Part shown: in pieces, positions 45,301 to 57,750 of the stretch | Layout: each line of letters opens with the position of its first letter | How positions within the stretch are numbered: the first letter of the stretch is position 1 | NCBI GenBank assembly: GCA_003255065.1 | Contig: QAOA01002030.1 | Coordinates: 43,090 to 107,089 of the forward strand | Direction of reading: 5' to 3' | Source: Cercis canadensis | Taxonomy: Eukaryota; Streptophyta; Magnoliopsida; Fabales; Fabaceae | DNA length: 64,000 nt | Position numbers and translations under genes: made by a program | The notes under the pieces: model-generated | The model's database searches: none | What the model was told of the DNA's origin: nothing | The model's input: the letters and a program-made list of their open reading frames with translations, nothing else

Positions 45301-48300
45301 ATGTAGTAATAACATGTTTCAAGTTAGCTTGACGAGGATTTCCTCCTATAGCTATCAGAGTCAGCCTATATTATTTTAAAATAAATAGTTCATTACTGAT
45401 ATAAGATTTAATAACATAGAATTGAACTGCGATCCACTGATAAAAGTTTGACTGATTAATCTCTGCATGAGGTTTGATAACTATGGTTTGTCCCCTGAGT
45501 TCTGATACTCCAGACTCAAAATTACCCTCCTTTTTTTTTTTTTTTTGTACTGCCAGTTGCATTGAGCATTTAATAAAATCTTTTCCTTTGTTTCTGTTTT
45601 TTGAGGAAGGTAAAATCCTCAGGGGTTCAGCAGTGTGGCGCACTTTGTTGAAAAGAAATGCTGATTTTTTTTTAATTGTTTGTACAGTAGCTTTATTGGA
45701 GTTTTTTTTATTTATTTTTTATTTTTTTATTTTCCTTTTACCATTTGAGGATATGTGACCCTCCATTTGTAATCTCTCTTTCCTATCTTCTATCTTTTTT
45801 TTTCCTCAATAAAACAAAGTTTTAAGATTACTTTGGAGTATTCCTGTATATTTTGTGTGCGTGTGTGCCCATTATTGATACTAGAAGAAACTTGTATTTT
45901 ATTGGCTAATTCTCAGAGAGTATCATTCTGGACATATTATGGCCACAAGTGGGGAAAAGATTTTGAGGGAAATTTGGTTGTAATATAAAAACATGGAAGA
46001 TGTTGAAAATCTTTTAGTGAAGATATGGATCACTAGGCCTTTGTGTGTTCAAAACCTTGTAGGTGCAGTTATTAGATTTAAGCCATGCATGTAATTAAAC
46101 AATTGCTATAGCCTTGCAATTAACTAAGCAATTGCTATATGTTAGTGATTCAGTTCCTTCTATGGCCAGTTTGTTGCTTTGTTGTCTGTTTTAATAAGCC
46201 TCTCAAACGATACTGGATCTTCAGTTTATTATTTCAGTGATTTTTACCTTAGGTAGAAATATTATATACCCATCATGTGGAAATGACTATAATGTCTGTC
46301 TTTGAATGGAGCAATTATTTGTTTTTAAAGGGGTATTTTACAAGTTTATGCTTACACTGCTTGGACAGGTCTGTCAGAAGAATAGTTTTCGAAGGAGGAC
46401 ATATTGTTGACCCAGATAAGGTTTGAGTCTTTCGACTGTTATTTTTCATTAACTAAGGTTGATGAAAATTGTTAATAATTATCAGGTTTCAATGTTCTTG
46501 CTTCCTTGTTTTCTTGTATTTTCTTCATTTATTTATTTTTGTTTCAGGGGGAGTTTCTCTGCCCAGTATGCCGCCGACTTGTAAATTGTGTCTTGCCTAC
46601 ATTACCTGGAGATTTACAGAAGCCTTTTAAGAATGTTATGAGCTCGAATGTTGGCCCAATACATGCCGCAGATCCCTTGGCTTCAAGTAGAGATACTTGT
46701 CCACTCCGCCTTAAGCAAGCCTTGATGATCTTGCAATCTGCTGCTAATGCAGTTGGGAAGGATGAATTCCTAAAAGCTATTCCTTTACGACATAAGGATA
46801 GAACAAGACCAAATCTTGAACCTTTCTCTCAGGTGCTCTCTAAAATGTATCTTCAGGGCAAACAAGATAAGTTATCAAGATCTTCGAGAGTAAACCACTC
46901 GGTGCTTATGTGGGATACTCTTAAGTACTCCTTGATATCAATGGAGATTGCTGCTCGTTGTGGAAGGACTTCTATGACTCCAAATTATGTTCTTAGTGCC
47001 ATGTATAAAGAGCTCAAATCTTCAAGTGGGTTTATATTATCCTTGCTGCTGAAACTTGTCCAGAAGACACGGAGTAAAAACTCTCTTGATGTGCTACAAA
47101 GATTTAGAGGTGTTCAGCTCTTTGCCGAGTCTGTTTGCTCAGGGATTCCCCTGAATTTTGGAAGCAATGGTTTGTCTAAGAGAGGTTAGTTGTTCTTAAT
47201 TTTGGTACTATTGCTTTGTATAATGTTATTTATTGAAATCTTCTGCATACATACACACATATGTATATACATAATATTAAGAGAAATGTTTTTTGTACAC
47301 CTCAACTCTGCACATACATACTCTGTATGCCTTAATTGAATCTGAGCCATTTAGAAAAGAAGTTTTGAGTGGGTCCAGAACTCCGTCATTTGCTTTTAAA
47401 TGCTAATATTAGCTGTTCAATTTGAAAGATGTAGATTCTTTTATTTGTAGATTTGACCCTGGATTTATTTAATACTTACAGCATATTGAGATGAAAATTG
47501 CTGGAAAAATCCTGTTGACATTTTTCAAGAATAAATTTTCCCCCCTTTTTGATAGGATATATTTTAACTGTTCAGTAACTTGGTAGGCTTCAAAGTTGAT
47601 TTCTACAATAATGTCAAAATGAACACTCAGCCAAATACTTGTAAAATGAATATGCATATTTTTAGTTTTTCTTCCCTTATAATAAACCTGGATTGACAAT
47701 CAATTAGATGGACCACCGTGATTATGCATCTAGACTTAGCTCTCAGCCAAATACTTGTAAAATGAATATACATTTTTAATTTTTTTTCCTTATAATAAAC
47801 CTGGATTGACAATCACTTAATTGGACCACCACAGTTGTGCATCTAGACTTATCTCTGAGCCATATACCTGTTAATGAATGTACTTTAATTATTTTTTTGC
47901 TTATAATAAACCTAGGTTGACGATCAATTAATTGGACCACCACAATTGTGCATCTAAATTAATTAATTCATCACTGAAAGGCTTACAATAGCAATGATAC
48001 ATCCATTTTTGTTTATTTTCTGCATAACAGGAATTTGCATGGTTTTCTTCTCATGTTTATTTTAATTATATAATATGTTTTTATTTTTGCTATTGATTCC
48101 TCTGTATCTTATAGCTGCTATATCTTCACAGGTGATATGTTATCCATCTTAAAATATGTTGAAGTGGAAGTATCAAATACAGACATACAATTCTGGAGTC
48201 GGGCTTCACATCCTATCCTTGCTCATGACCCCTTTTCGACGTTGATGTGGGTTCTTTTTTGTCTACCATATCCTGTCTTGTCGAGTGAAGAATCTTTATT

Positions 48301-51300
48301 ACCCCTTGTACATGCTTTCTATATAGTATCTGTAACTCAGGTTGGTTGCCTTGCATCATCTTAAAATTATGTGATTTCTGTTAAGTGTTTGGTATGCGAA
48401 TTCATGTTTTTTTTTTATCTGGATTCAGGCTATTATTTTGTATTGTGGGAAGTTTCAACAGAAATTGAGTGAATCAGATCTTTCAGATTGCCTGATTANT
48501 TGGTATGCGAATTCATGTTTTTTTTTTTATCTGGATTCAGGCTATTATTTTGTATTGTGGGAAGTTTCAACAGAAATTGAGTGAATCAGATCTTTCAGAT
48601 TGCCTGATTACCGACATATATAAAGTTATGGGTGAATCTGGATGTGCTCAGCGGTATTTTGTGTCAAACTATCTTGACCCTAATGTTGATATTAAAGATG
48701 CAATTCGGAAGTTGAGTTTCCCTTATTTGCGAAGATGTGCACTATTGTGGAAATTACTGTTTTCTTCTATCCCAGCACCATTCTGTGATGAGGATAATCT
48801 ATTGGATAGATCATGGAATGCCACCTATGAGACAATGGATAGCTCCAAGATTGGCGTGTTTGAGCTCACTAAGGTTCAAGAGCTTGAGAACATGTTCAAG
48901 ATTCCCTCTCTTGATATGGTTATCAAGGATGAACTTTCAAGATCTTCAGCATTAAGTTGGTGTCATCATTTTTGCAAGGAATTTGAATCCCATGGTATTC
49001 AACGTAATATGCATGTAACACCTGCAGTTCCATTTGAGTTGATGCGACTGCCGCATGTTTATCAGGATCTTTTGCGAAGGTTATTTTAATTATTATATTA
49101 TAAATGTCTTATATAGGGTATCTTTCATTTCTAAAAACATTTTCTTAATTTATAGAACATCTATGCTCAAGCAGGTGCATCAAACAGCGGTGCCCTGAAT
49201 GCAAAGCTCTCCTTGAAGAACCTGCATTGTGCCTGCTTTGTGGTAGATTCTGTCCAAACTGGAAATCATGCTGCAGGTTCATTTTATATCCATTTCATCA
49301 CATTTCATTTTAAGTTTGTGCTTCTAACTGCATGTGTGAATCTGAAGTTTCATCTCATAACGGGTTTTGAAGTTGTACTTTCATGGACTCATCTTTTGTT
49401 GACGCCATTCCTTTTTTCCTTAATTACGTTACTCGTAATTTGTTGTTAAATTTTTAAGTTCTACCTCATGTAGCAAACTAGAATTAACAAATGCCTTTAG
49501 AAATTTAAGGTGCAGTTGAGAAATATTGATAGCTTGAGCTAGTTTAACATAAGCATAATGATGTGTCTGTTTTAGGGGGACTTCTTGCCCTCTTCCTTTG
49601 TACCATTATATTCCTTCTTCTGAATAAATTCTTCTTTATCAATATAGAGTGGGGATCCACTTACACTGAGTGTAAGACTTGTCACACTTACACCCTTCAA
49701 TAACTTCTTGTAGAAGGTGAATTTCATAGATCCAACCATTGAATTGAAAGTTCTCATCATGTAGATCATGCTTTTAAAATTTCATAAAATTTGATAATTG
49801 ATTAATACTCCGTTATATGATCTTATTTTAAAAGATAACAAGATTTTGAAATATAAATAAATGTCATGAAGTTAGATTAGGTACTTAGGAATTTCCAATT
49901 TATGTGAAATTTGACATGTGTGATCAACACCACAATATGTCCTGATTCAACAGTTAGATCATTAAAATTCACCTTCTAGATGTTCAAGTCTTACACCCGG
50001 TGTAAGTGGATCCCCACTCATATATATATATATATGTATGTTATGGTTTGCAATAGATGACAAATGGCAGACATGCATCACAAGATGAATGCATAGAATG
50101 GTGTGGGAATGAGCCTCCATATCAGCAATAAATGAAACTGATTGTGCAATTAAAACTTGATTGGTAGTACTTGATTTGCTGATGTTTAGAGGGATTGAAT
50201 GACTTCTCTACTTCAACTTTGTTATGACTAGTTTTAACTGATTTTACAAGGACCTCTAATCTTCCTCTATCTTTCTTTGATAATGGAATTTCATTGTGTA
50301 TAGATGGGTATTATGATGAATGGAGATTCATGTCTCTGTTCCTCTCCATATCTCCAGAACATCTGAATCACATAATGAACATAGGAAGATTAGGCCTTTC
50401 AGCTTTATTCTTAACCATATCTAATCTCTGCTAGTGACCACTTCATGAGGGTTATTAAGATTAAGGAATTCTGCTTTATTTGGGAAGGACCTTGAGAATT
50501 CAGTCGCTATCCATTTTGGTTTTATCGCCATTACCTTAACCAAATTCCCTCTGGTGACATGGAGATGCTTTATTACATAATAGACTGTAGATAAATTGGA
50601 AGGGTTAGCTGGTACATGGCATTGGTAGTCCGCTAGATATTGTTTAGTGGTTAAGTTCTGATTTTTGAGACCGTAGTTTGAAGTATGGAAAGCTTGATTG
50701 ATCATTGGTGCGTTTATATTTTTATACATTTGTTTGAGTGAGAATTTAACAGCCCTTCCCTTGTTACATTTTCAGGCAAAGTGGATGCCAAACACATGCT
50801 ATTGCCTGTGGTGCGGGTACTGGAGTGTTTCTTTTAATTAAGGTATGCAATATTCTTTCTTGAGCTTACGTGTATCATCATAAATAATTAGTTTTCTTGC
50901 TCTTTTATGTCTTTTCCTTCTTTCCCTTTGAATTATGTTGTCCTGCTTTTTCCTTGTTCTTATTTTTATTTACTTATTAGTTATTTATTTATTTGGATGC
51001 TGAGGAAATAATTATGTTTGTGATGACAGAAAACAAATATCCTATTACAGAGATCTGCACGTCAGGCTCCTTGGCCTTCACCATACTTGGATGAATTTGG
51101 TGAGGAGGTAAGCAGTCCTTTGTTGGTCTTTAACATGAATAAAAATATTCCTAGTCTTTTCTTGTTTGCTGTCATTAAGGTTCTTCCTTTCATGTGAAAA
51201 TATATATATCCAGCCTATGGGAGAGAAGAACTTATGTTGGACCTTGTTGTAATCAAGCATGTAATTTACATATATAAGTTGGGCTTTGCATTAACATCAA

Positions 51301-52510
51301 GGTGGTAGTGAACTTGGCTCTTCTCTTTTTATTAAGGAATGGGGCTATCTCATTCGATGCTACAAGGTTATGGTAGAAAGTTTCACTTTTCTCTAATATT
51401 TGAGGTTCTTGATTGGGATATTATCACCGTCTTAACCATGGTTGCAAGAGCAAATAAGGATGTTGATGATGGGGCAGCTTAATGGAATTTTGATATTTAG
51501 CTAATTGAGTGCAGCATTCACCATGATAGTGCTTGGTGGCAAAAGAATTCTTTGGTGCTGTTCCTACTGTGTGCTCTGTCAGTAACTTGACAGGTGTATA
51601 CATTGCATTTGGTAGGACACACACAATACAAGTTAAATTTTCCTTGAGGTCAAAATTTTATGCTTATTTAGAGGTAAAGTTGAGTGAGAAGTAAACATGA
51701 GAATTTTGTTTATTTGGGGCCAACAAGGTAGGTTCGAGCTGCATTGACAAAAAGGTTTTAGGTTTTAGGTTCAAGTCCTGGTGATCCTTTGTTGGTAGGC
51801 TAGGTTTTAGGTTCAAGTCCTGGTGATCCTTTGTTGGTAGGCTTCCACTAATTGCATTGCACCCTGCCTTGGAGCTGGAGCAACATATCTACCTCGTAAA
51901 TTGTGTTCCAAAAAAAAAAAAATTTAGTTGAAATTGTTCCTTGATGTCAAAGACTTCAGACTGAACCCTGCTTGAGGCTATGTTGTCACGTTTGGTATCC
52001 AATAATCTTGAAAAAGGAAATAAAATGAATGGAAAAAAGAAAAAAAATAATAATATAGATTACAGGTATTGATTTAATTTGTTGCCCTCATGAAAGAAAA
52101 TTTAAGTAAATAATTTCTTATCAATTGTCATCTCAGAGAGTCGAGGTTTCTTGTTCTGGAATTCACTTCAGTTCTCAGGATTTGGTGCTTCAGATGTATC
52201 TTCAGCGAAAATTTATCATGTTTGCGGTTGTTTAAATGTGTCTTATGATTAAACTATCTTCATTGCAGGATTATGAAATGAATCGAGGCAAACCACTTTA
52301 CCTGAATGAGGAACGTTATGCTGCTTTGACCTATATGGTGATTAAATACTTTTTCTCTGAGTCTCTCTCTATTACCTATCTGCCATTCAGTTTCTTGTAT
52401 TGAATTTATGAAGTAACATGTTTCTATCTGCTTAGGTTGCTTCTCATGGTCTGGACCGGAGTTCCAAGGTTCTTGGTCAGACTACTATTGGTTCCTTCTT
52501 CTTGGTTTAG
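36369..52510 (+). CDS. PRT6: E3 ubiquitin ligase PROTEOLYSIS 6 (UBR family), 17 exons
   Basis: Exons by eye: 36369-36440, 36998-38098, 38321-39552, 39695-39835, 42355-42598, 42683-43402, 43904-44092, 44247-44929, 46369-46420, 46548-47184, 48132-48340, 48541-49079, 49175-49276, 50776-50842, 51030-51107, 52269-52337, 52436-52510. This gives 6210 nt and 2069 aa with no stop; Arabidopsis PRT6 is close to 2000. The UBR box lies at about residues 119-189 (RGVCGSVWGQNDIAYRC, HDPTCAICVPCFENGNHKGH, GGGCCDCGD). A RING-like module is split over exons 7-10 (CSLCHDH, SSCGHAVHQGC, CPVCRR). The conserved C terminus has CIKQRCPEC, LCGRFCPNW and VASHGLDRSSKVLGQTTIGS. By family knowledge it binds basic N-termini and ubiquitinates Arg/N-degron substrates, including oxygen-sensing group VII ERFs. 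ATG 36369 (MVDKMEIDSTS) is chosen because splicing joins it in frame. The start exon is the least certain part. Confidence 0.93.
40790..41720 (-). mobile_element. LINE fragment in PRT6 intron 4
   Basis: Within the 2.5 kb intron the minus strand reads WRSKAPSKLKAFVWIAVLNK (about 41240), the reverse-transcriptase zinc-binding region seen at the 3' end of plant LINE ORF2. Upstream of it GNGSKIRFWGGYLSGDIPFL (about 41600) matches the G-G-IRFW-D-W-G-L region. Both pieces are frameshifted relative to each other. It is antisense to PRT6, 5'-truncated and dead. The polymerase domain is not seen. Confidence 0.72.
43550..43863. repeat. Tandem duplication (about 155 bp x 2) in PRT6 intron 6
   Basis: Copies begin near 43553 and 43716 and share GGTAGTTTCCAGGG, GGTCAATTTGG, CAAATATCCCCCA, GTTTGTTTACTTT and ACCTGTTT in order, with small indels. 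Non-coding. Confidence 0.8.
47620..47960. repeat. Three-copy tandem repeat (about 120 bp) in PRT6 intron 10
   Basis: Landmarks AGCCAAATACTTGTAAAATGAA, CTTATAATAAACCTGG, TTGGACCACCAC and GTGCATCTA occur three times in the same order at roughly 120 bp spacing. The first two units are closer to each other than to the third. Confidence 0.85.
48389..48610. repeat. 110-bp direct duplication flanking an N (assembly overlap)
   Basis: Bases 48389-48498 are repeated almost exactly at 48500-48610 with a single N at 48499 between them. The block includes the intron 11 acceptor and the first 23 codons of PRT6 exon 12 (AIILYCGKFQQKL). Only the second copy continues into the rest of the exon. The identity apart from one T in a homopolymer, with N exactly at the joint, indicates unmerged contig ends and not a biological duplication. 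Confidence 0.85.
49647..50019. mobile_element. MITE, 373 bp, in PRT6 intron 13
   Basis: Ends are near-perfect inverted repeats: left GAGTGGGGATCCACTTACAC and right GTGTAAGTGGATCCCCACTC. Pairing extends inward (AGAAGGTGAATTTCA near 49714 with AAAATTCACCTTCTAGA near 49965). The flanks are TA-rich (ATA on both sides), so the target duplication cannot be fixed. No ORF. Confidence 0.85.
51715..51925 (+). repeat. Small A-tailed element with a 42-bp internal duplication in PRT6 intron 15
   Basis: The 42 bp unit AGGTTTTAGGTTCAAGTCCT... is present at 51760-51801 and again at 51802-51843. GGTTCAAGTCC resembles a tRNA B box, and the segment ends in an A-tract (about 51910-51922). A SINE-like origin is possible but there is no clear A box. 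Confidence 0.4.
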
Positions 52511-52745
52511 TTTTAATTCTACATGTTATGTTCTATGTTAAGGTCAGACTTGAGGATTAGCGTTCATTTCTACTTTTGTTTACTTTTCTTTCTCTTTGTT
52601 GTCTTCTAACTGATGGCTAACATTGAACTTGGGTGTCCTTGTGGGTGCAGAAACTTTTGCTGGCCAGATCTCTGGAGGGTGAAAGTGGTTCTTGAAATGG
52701 TTGAGTTATCATGTCATTCACACCTCTGTTAGTGGAATAAACAAA
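52511..52745 (+). terminator. PRT6 3'UTR with poly(A) signal
   Basis: AATAAA at 52737-52742 lies about 230 bases after the PRT6 stop. A possible 3'UTR intron acceptor (GTGGGTGCAG, ending about 52650) precedes it, suggesting alternative 3' processing. Confidence 0.45.
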
Positions 52746-55700
52746 AGATCTTAGTTCATACAGTTTCTTATGTTAGAAGTGTACAGCTCAATTCAGGTAA
52801 GTGTGCAGTAATTGAATTCTGATTGTTATAAATTTGCAGCATCCTTTTTCTTTATTGGGTGCTTGCATTATGAATTGCATGGCAGTTAAGTTCTGTTCTT
52901 ATCTTTATAAAAGAAAAGCAGAATGTTTCGAAGGTGGGAATTTTGGATCTAATGTTAAGATTTGCCGTAGTTTATTACTTTTCACATTTAACAAGTCCTT
53001 GTCAGCTATCCCTAGTGGGAAATATATACAACCGAAGTTTTGCCTAGTTTCTGATGGCTTGTTAATATATGTATTGTGAGCAAGCTGATCAAAGTTTGGG
53101 GTTCCTTTTCTTTTAATTCTTTAGAATTCAAGTTTTATTCATAATGGAATTTGAACAAATTTGTGAGGCTTTTTGCTCTCTCTCTCTCTGTTTCTTTCTC
53201 TCTCTCACTGACACAAACACACATGTTCCATCTTGAGCTTACCTTTATTTTTCCCTATAACTATATAATTCTTTAGACTCTAGGCCCTTCCTACTTTCTA
53301 TTCCAGCTTATGTCTAATCTATCATCAAATTAATTCTTCTTAATATGATCCTTGCTTCCCAGAAATATTAGATTCAACAACCAGTTTGATCCACTCATGT
53401 TTTCAAATTTATATCTATCCCACATTTAACCCAAACATAAAATTCTATCTTTTTAATACTCATCTCTTGGTTTTAAATCCTAGAGCCCTACTCGAGCTGA
53501 AATGGACAGGTTTCCTAAGTCCCTGCTACATCTTCACTTGTAAAATGCTGTTTTCCAATGACTAATTGTGATACAGCTCTGTTGTGTGTGTGTGCGCACG
53601 CTTGTGCATTTGTGCGTGCTAATATCTGCTGTTTATTGAGTGCGGAAGAAAAATGATTCTTGATTTCCATAAATGTAGACTAACAACGCTCACCTCTTAT
53701 TCTGAAACAGCAGATTGTTACAGTTATGCATATGGGTTTGAAATTTTGGCTCCTGCTACCTGCTGGCCGTGGCTGTACAGTTCTTCTGATAGTAATCTAG
53801 CAGCGAGCATTTTTTCTGCTCCATGCTTGCGATATAGTGAAATCTTCTATGAAGCAGGTGGGCTGGTTTATGTACATATTATGATACTAGAGGGGAGCCA
53901 TTTATGTACTTAAATTATGAGATTTTTTTCATCATCTCATTCTCTCCCACTCCATCTCCCTGTCTCTGTAACTGAACTGGGAAACAGGAGAATTGCCATT
54001 TTATGGGCGTTGTATATGAGGCATAACATCACTGATTTTCATTTTGTTAATATGGTGATTCGGTTTTTGGCGTCGATTCATGCCAATGAGTCTTATACAC
54101 AAATAATAGAATCTGGGTCCTCTTAAGTTTCAAGCCTGATTCCTTGTGATAATTGTGTCACATTTTGGGAAAAAACCAGGGAAGGGGAACAAGTGTATCT
54201 GAAAGGAGGGCTACATGATATTGTTGGATGCCATTATATTTTCTTGCACAGTTGTGAGATTGGTTTGAGTTTAAGCTTTCTTGAAGTTATGAAAACTTCT
54301 TCTAAAAGAGGTAGTTTTGTAATGTGACAGAAACTAGTGATAAGGAGTGATGAAAAAAGTAAAAGATGCGAAGCATTCCCTCAATTCTACCAGCTAAATT
54401 GTGTCTCTCTTCCCCATCCTACCTCTACTCAATTTGCTGTTTTGTGCAATTCTTCATGCCATAAAATCATTGAGAAAGGACATGACATGATATTTTTAGA
54501 AATTAGAAGTCAAAGAAGTGGTAACTCTTGAAAAATAGCCATTGAGAAATTTACTAAACACTTGAATTTAAACCTTGTCCTATAGTGAGCAGATGTCACT
54601 CAAGCACAAATCTCCAACTCAACTGAAGTTTTAAAAACATCGAAGTTCACATCACAAGTAATCAAGCCGATGTTTCCACGGTACAGATGAACAGGCGTTG
54701 AAGTTGTTGCTAAAATTATTGTATTTTTTGTTTTACCAAAAGTCTTCTTTGTAAAATTAGTTTTAATACCAAAAGTCTTCACGTATTCTTTGTAAAACCC
54801 CAATTCTATTGAACAATAGTTCATTCCACCCAAAAAAAAAAAAAAAAACTATGGATTCTCACTTTCTGTTTTCAGTAATAAGAAAATCAAACTTTTACTG
54901 AAAATAAAATATGTCATCATCTATATTAGTTTTCTGGTCATGTAACAACAACGATTAGCAAATGATATGTGTAATATTGCCAAACGTAGGGCAAGAAACA
55001 ACTTCACGAATTGATTAGAAAGAATAATTTTAGCAAGAATTAGGATTAAGGGTCAATGGGAGTAATATTTACAAAAACGTGTCATGTTGTAAATATGAGG
55101 TTATTTAGTTGGTTTTTAATAATTACACTTATAACGGCCACAATTTGAATGTAATAATAATAAGAAATTTCAACCAAACTATGAGTGATTTTTTTGGTGA
55201 TTTTATCTTAATAAGTTCTTAATACTTAATGGAGTGCAATGCGCTAGAGAAAGAAAAAGAAAATACACGTAAAAAAAAGAACCCTTGTGATCAATTCTCT
55301 AATTCTTATGACAAGGAAAAGTGTCATTAGATTTATAAGTCATTAGCTAAGCACTTAATATTTTATTATAAAAGTCACGTGTTCAAATCACATTGAAAGT
55401 AGATGGGGCAAAATTTTTAGATATGACAAGCTATTAGTTATATATAGTCTCTAGTTGACAAAAAAAATCCTACATGTGATTAGTGCTGAGATCTTCATTG
55501 TTCAATGTATGTATATCAATAAGAATGTTCAGGTAGATGGCCCTTAATTTTGTGCCAATAACAACCTAATTATAACAGGTGCAAAACCAACTACTTATTT
55601 GCGACAGAGATTAAAAGTACTATAAATCTTTGGACAGACCAACATCGACACATTTCACCAGTTCCTAAATATAAGCTGATAATTTGCATGACAGTCAAAA
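52746..55700. other. Long spacer downstream of PRT6
   Basis: No gene supported. It contains a TC-rich microsatellite (about 53176-53215), a GT-rich stretch (53580-53610), and at 55225-55345 a poorly preserved stretch similar to the SINE family (GCAATGCGCTAGAGAAAG and GAACCCTTGTGAT). The ORF at 54600-54833 (minus) translates smoothly but matches nothing that I recognise. Confidence 0.45.
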
Positions 55701-56349
55701 CTTATTTGTTTAAAGTATTCTTTTGAATAAAAAAAAAACATGTACTCCAACCGTTCAATATATCTTAACAAATACTAAAGACAACCTTGGGAAATTCTTA
55801 GGAAAGATTAATGAGGAAGTTCTGGCCAGCGGCAAGTTCCATTGCCAGAGAAGTATATTATCGGAAAGCAATGTCTTGGGTTTACTAAAACGCAGGTGTC
55901 GTATGGCAAGGATTACATTCTTATTGGTAGGCCAGCATGTAGATTATATATTTAGGAAAAGAACTGAAGGTAAGTTAAGAAATCAAAATAGAAATAGCAA
56001 CTCAACAGGTAAAGGCTGGTGTTTTTTCTTGCCACAGCTGCACATATAGCTTAGGGCCTTTATGCTTGGCACATGGCTAAAACAGTAGATCCTCTTAATG
56101 CAAGTGGTTCTTGACTTTTCACTCTTGGTGGAGTTGGTGGAAGAGAGAGCATAGATTGTTGCAGGAGAAGAAACAGAGTCTGCAACCCATAGCTATACGA
56201 GTCACAGAGATGCCCAGCAACAAAGCTTTTCTGCTCATACAAGAAGAAATTGGTACCATAGAAAACTTACACCTTTTAATCTTGGCCCATTCACAATATG
56301 AAGACAAGTTTTTCTATATTTTGATTATGTGGGTGTCCTCACATTCTAC

Positions 56350-56535
56350 TTAATGAAAGAAAAAGAACCAAAGCGTGAAGGTACCTCTTCACCTGGTCCA
56401 AAACTCAAACAAAACAACAGCATACCCATAATCGGTGTAGTTGCCGGAGTCGTTTTGCTCCTCCTTCTCGTGACTTTCTTCCTCATCAGACGTGGCAAGA
56501 AAGTAAAGGATTCCAAGTCTAGTAATAGATTTTAA
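56350..56535 (+). CDS. Fragment encoding one transmembrane segment (unrecognised)
   Basis: The frame reads MKEKEPKREGTSSPGPKLKQ, then a strongly hydrophobic segment of about 21 residues (IPIIGVVAGVVLLLLLVTFF) bounded by a basic stop-transfer RRGKKVK, then a short Ser-rich tail and stop. This Pro/Ser stalk, single membrane span and basic cytosolic edge resembles the juxtamembrane part of a receptor-like protein or kinase, but no ectodomain or kinase domain is visible on either side. It could be one exon of a broken receptor gene or a chance ORF. No function is assigned. Confidence 0.3.
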   Translation, partial: LMKEKEPKREGTSSPGPKLKQNNSIPIIGVVAGVVLLLLLVTFFLIRRGKKVKDSKSSNRF

Positions 56536-57008
56536 CGTGCCATGTCATTACTTCCGGTAATTGTTAACAAACTTCACTAACTGTGGATTATTTTTTTTAT
56601 GAATGAAATGATTCAACGACTATTTTGTAAATACTGTTTTTTTAAAAATTATTTTGTTTAGGTCTAAATCTTTGAGAGACGCAAATGTAAGTTTACTCTT
56701 AATTATAATTTAAATTTTTATTAAACTGTTTTTTCTTTTACTTTTAAATATTTTTATACTTAATTATCTTCAATTAGGGGTTAGACTTATTAGAAAAGAG
56801 TTTAAAACCCTCACATGAGTAGTACATGACAATTCTGTCTATCAATTAATAGAAATACACATAAATTGTTTTTACACATTATAAAACTAGGGGTTTCTTA
56901 CACCTTTGTAAACTTTCAAAATTTTTCACATATGAGCCAAAATTAAAAGAAAGTATTTTAAGCTCCCAGTATAAAATAAGAAGTTCAAATTGCAGTTCAA
57001 TTACCAAA

Positions 57009-57072
57009 CTCAAAACCATAGCAAGAACAAGAACTCATCGNTCAAAACCATATCAAGAACAAGAACTCATCG
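57009..57072. repeat. Duplicated ends around an N at 57041 (assembly overlap)
   Basis: CAAAACCATAGCAAGAACAA before the N and TCAAAACCATATCAAGAACA after it are the same 31 bases apart from one change. As at 48499, this indicates failed merging of contig ends. Confidence 0.75.
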
Positions 57073-57750
57073 ATTAACCAGATCAAAAAGAAATTATTAA
57101 TAATAATTTATAATTCAATACATTTTCTTATCTCTCTTGGACCCAAAAAACAAATACATCTTTTTTGTAGTATTCTACAAATTGCATTGTGTGTTTACTT
57201 ATTCTTATATTTTTTTGAATTTAAAATTTAACATATAAACAATTATGAATTATTAAGCATTTACTTTCCTTTAATTATTATTTTTTGAATAGCTATAAAA
57301 CTATACACAATTACATTTAGAAATTATATTTTGGATGCACCTCTGGTAGTGGGGTTGTGGGGGTAAGAGCAACATTCTAGTGGAGGTAAATTAGTGTAAA
57401 TAATAGAGGTAATGAGATTATTATATATACACTAAATGCAATTTTTTTTCAAGTTTGTGGAGGCAGTCAATGTGGATCCGCCCTGACTTCTTCTCTGGAC
57501 GATTACAGACTAGGGATCTGCAAAATCCAATCTTGAAGTGGATGAGTCATTTTCATGCACTTTAAATTAGCTTCGCAAAATTGGTAGACATGGTCAACCA
57601 CGCTTGAGAGAGATTAAGCCAGCTTTAAGAACAAGTTCAGCCTTAATCCCTACATCAATTCAGAACAATAGCAATCAGAATTTAGAAACACAAGCCGAGA
57701 TTAACTGATAAATATACAGCAAAAAAAAAAGGATTTGCAACAAAAATGTA

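Noticed and set aside
54600..54833. 77-codon minus-strand ORF
   Set aside because: It reads smoothly but matches no family I can name, has no neighbouring exons, and runs from a poly-A context.
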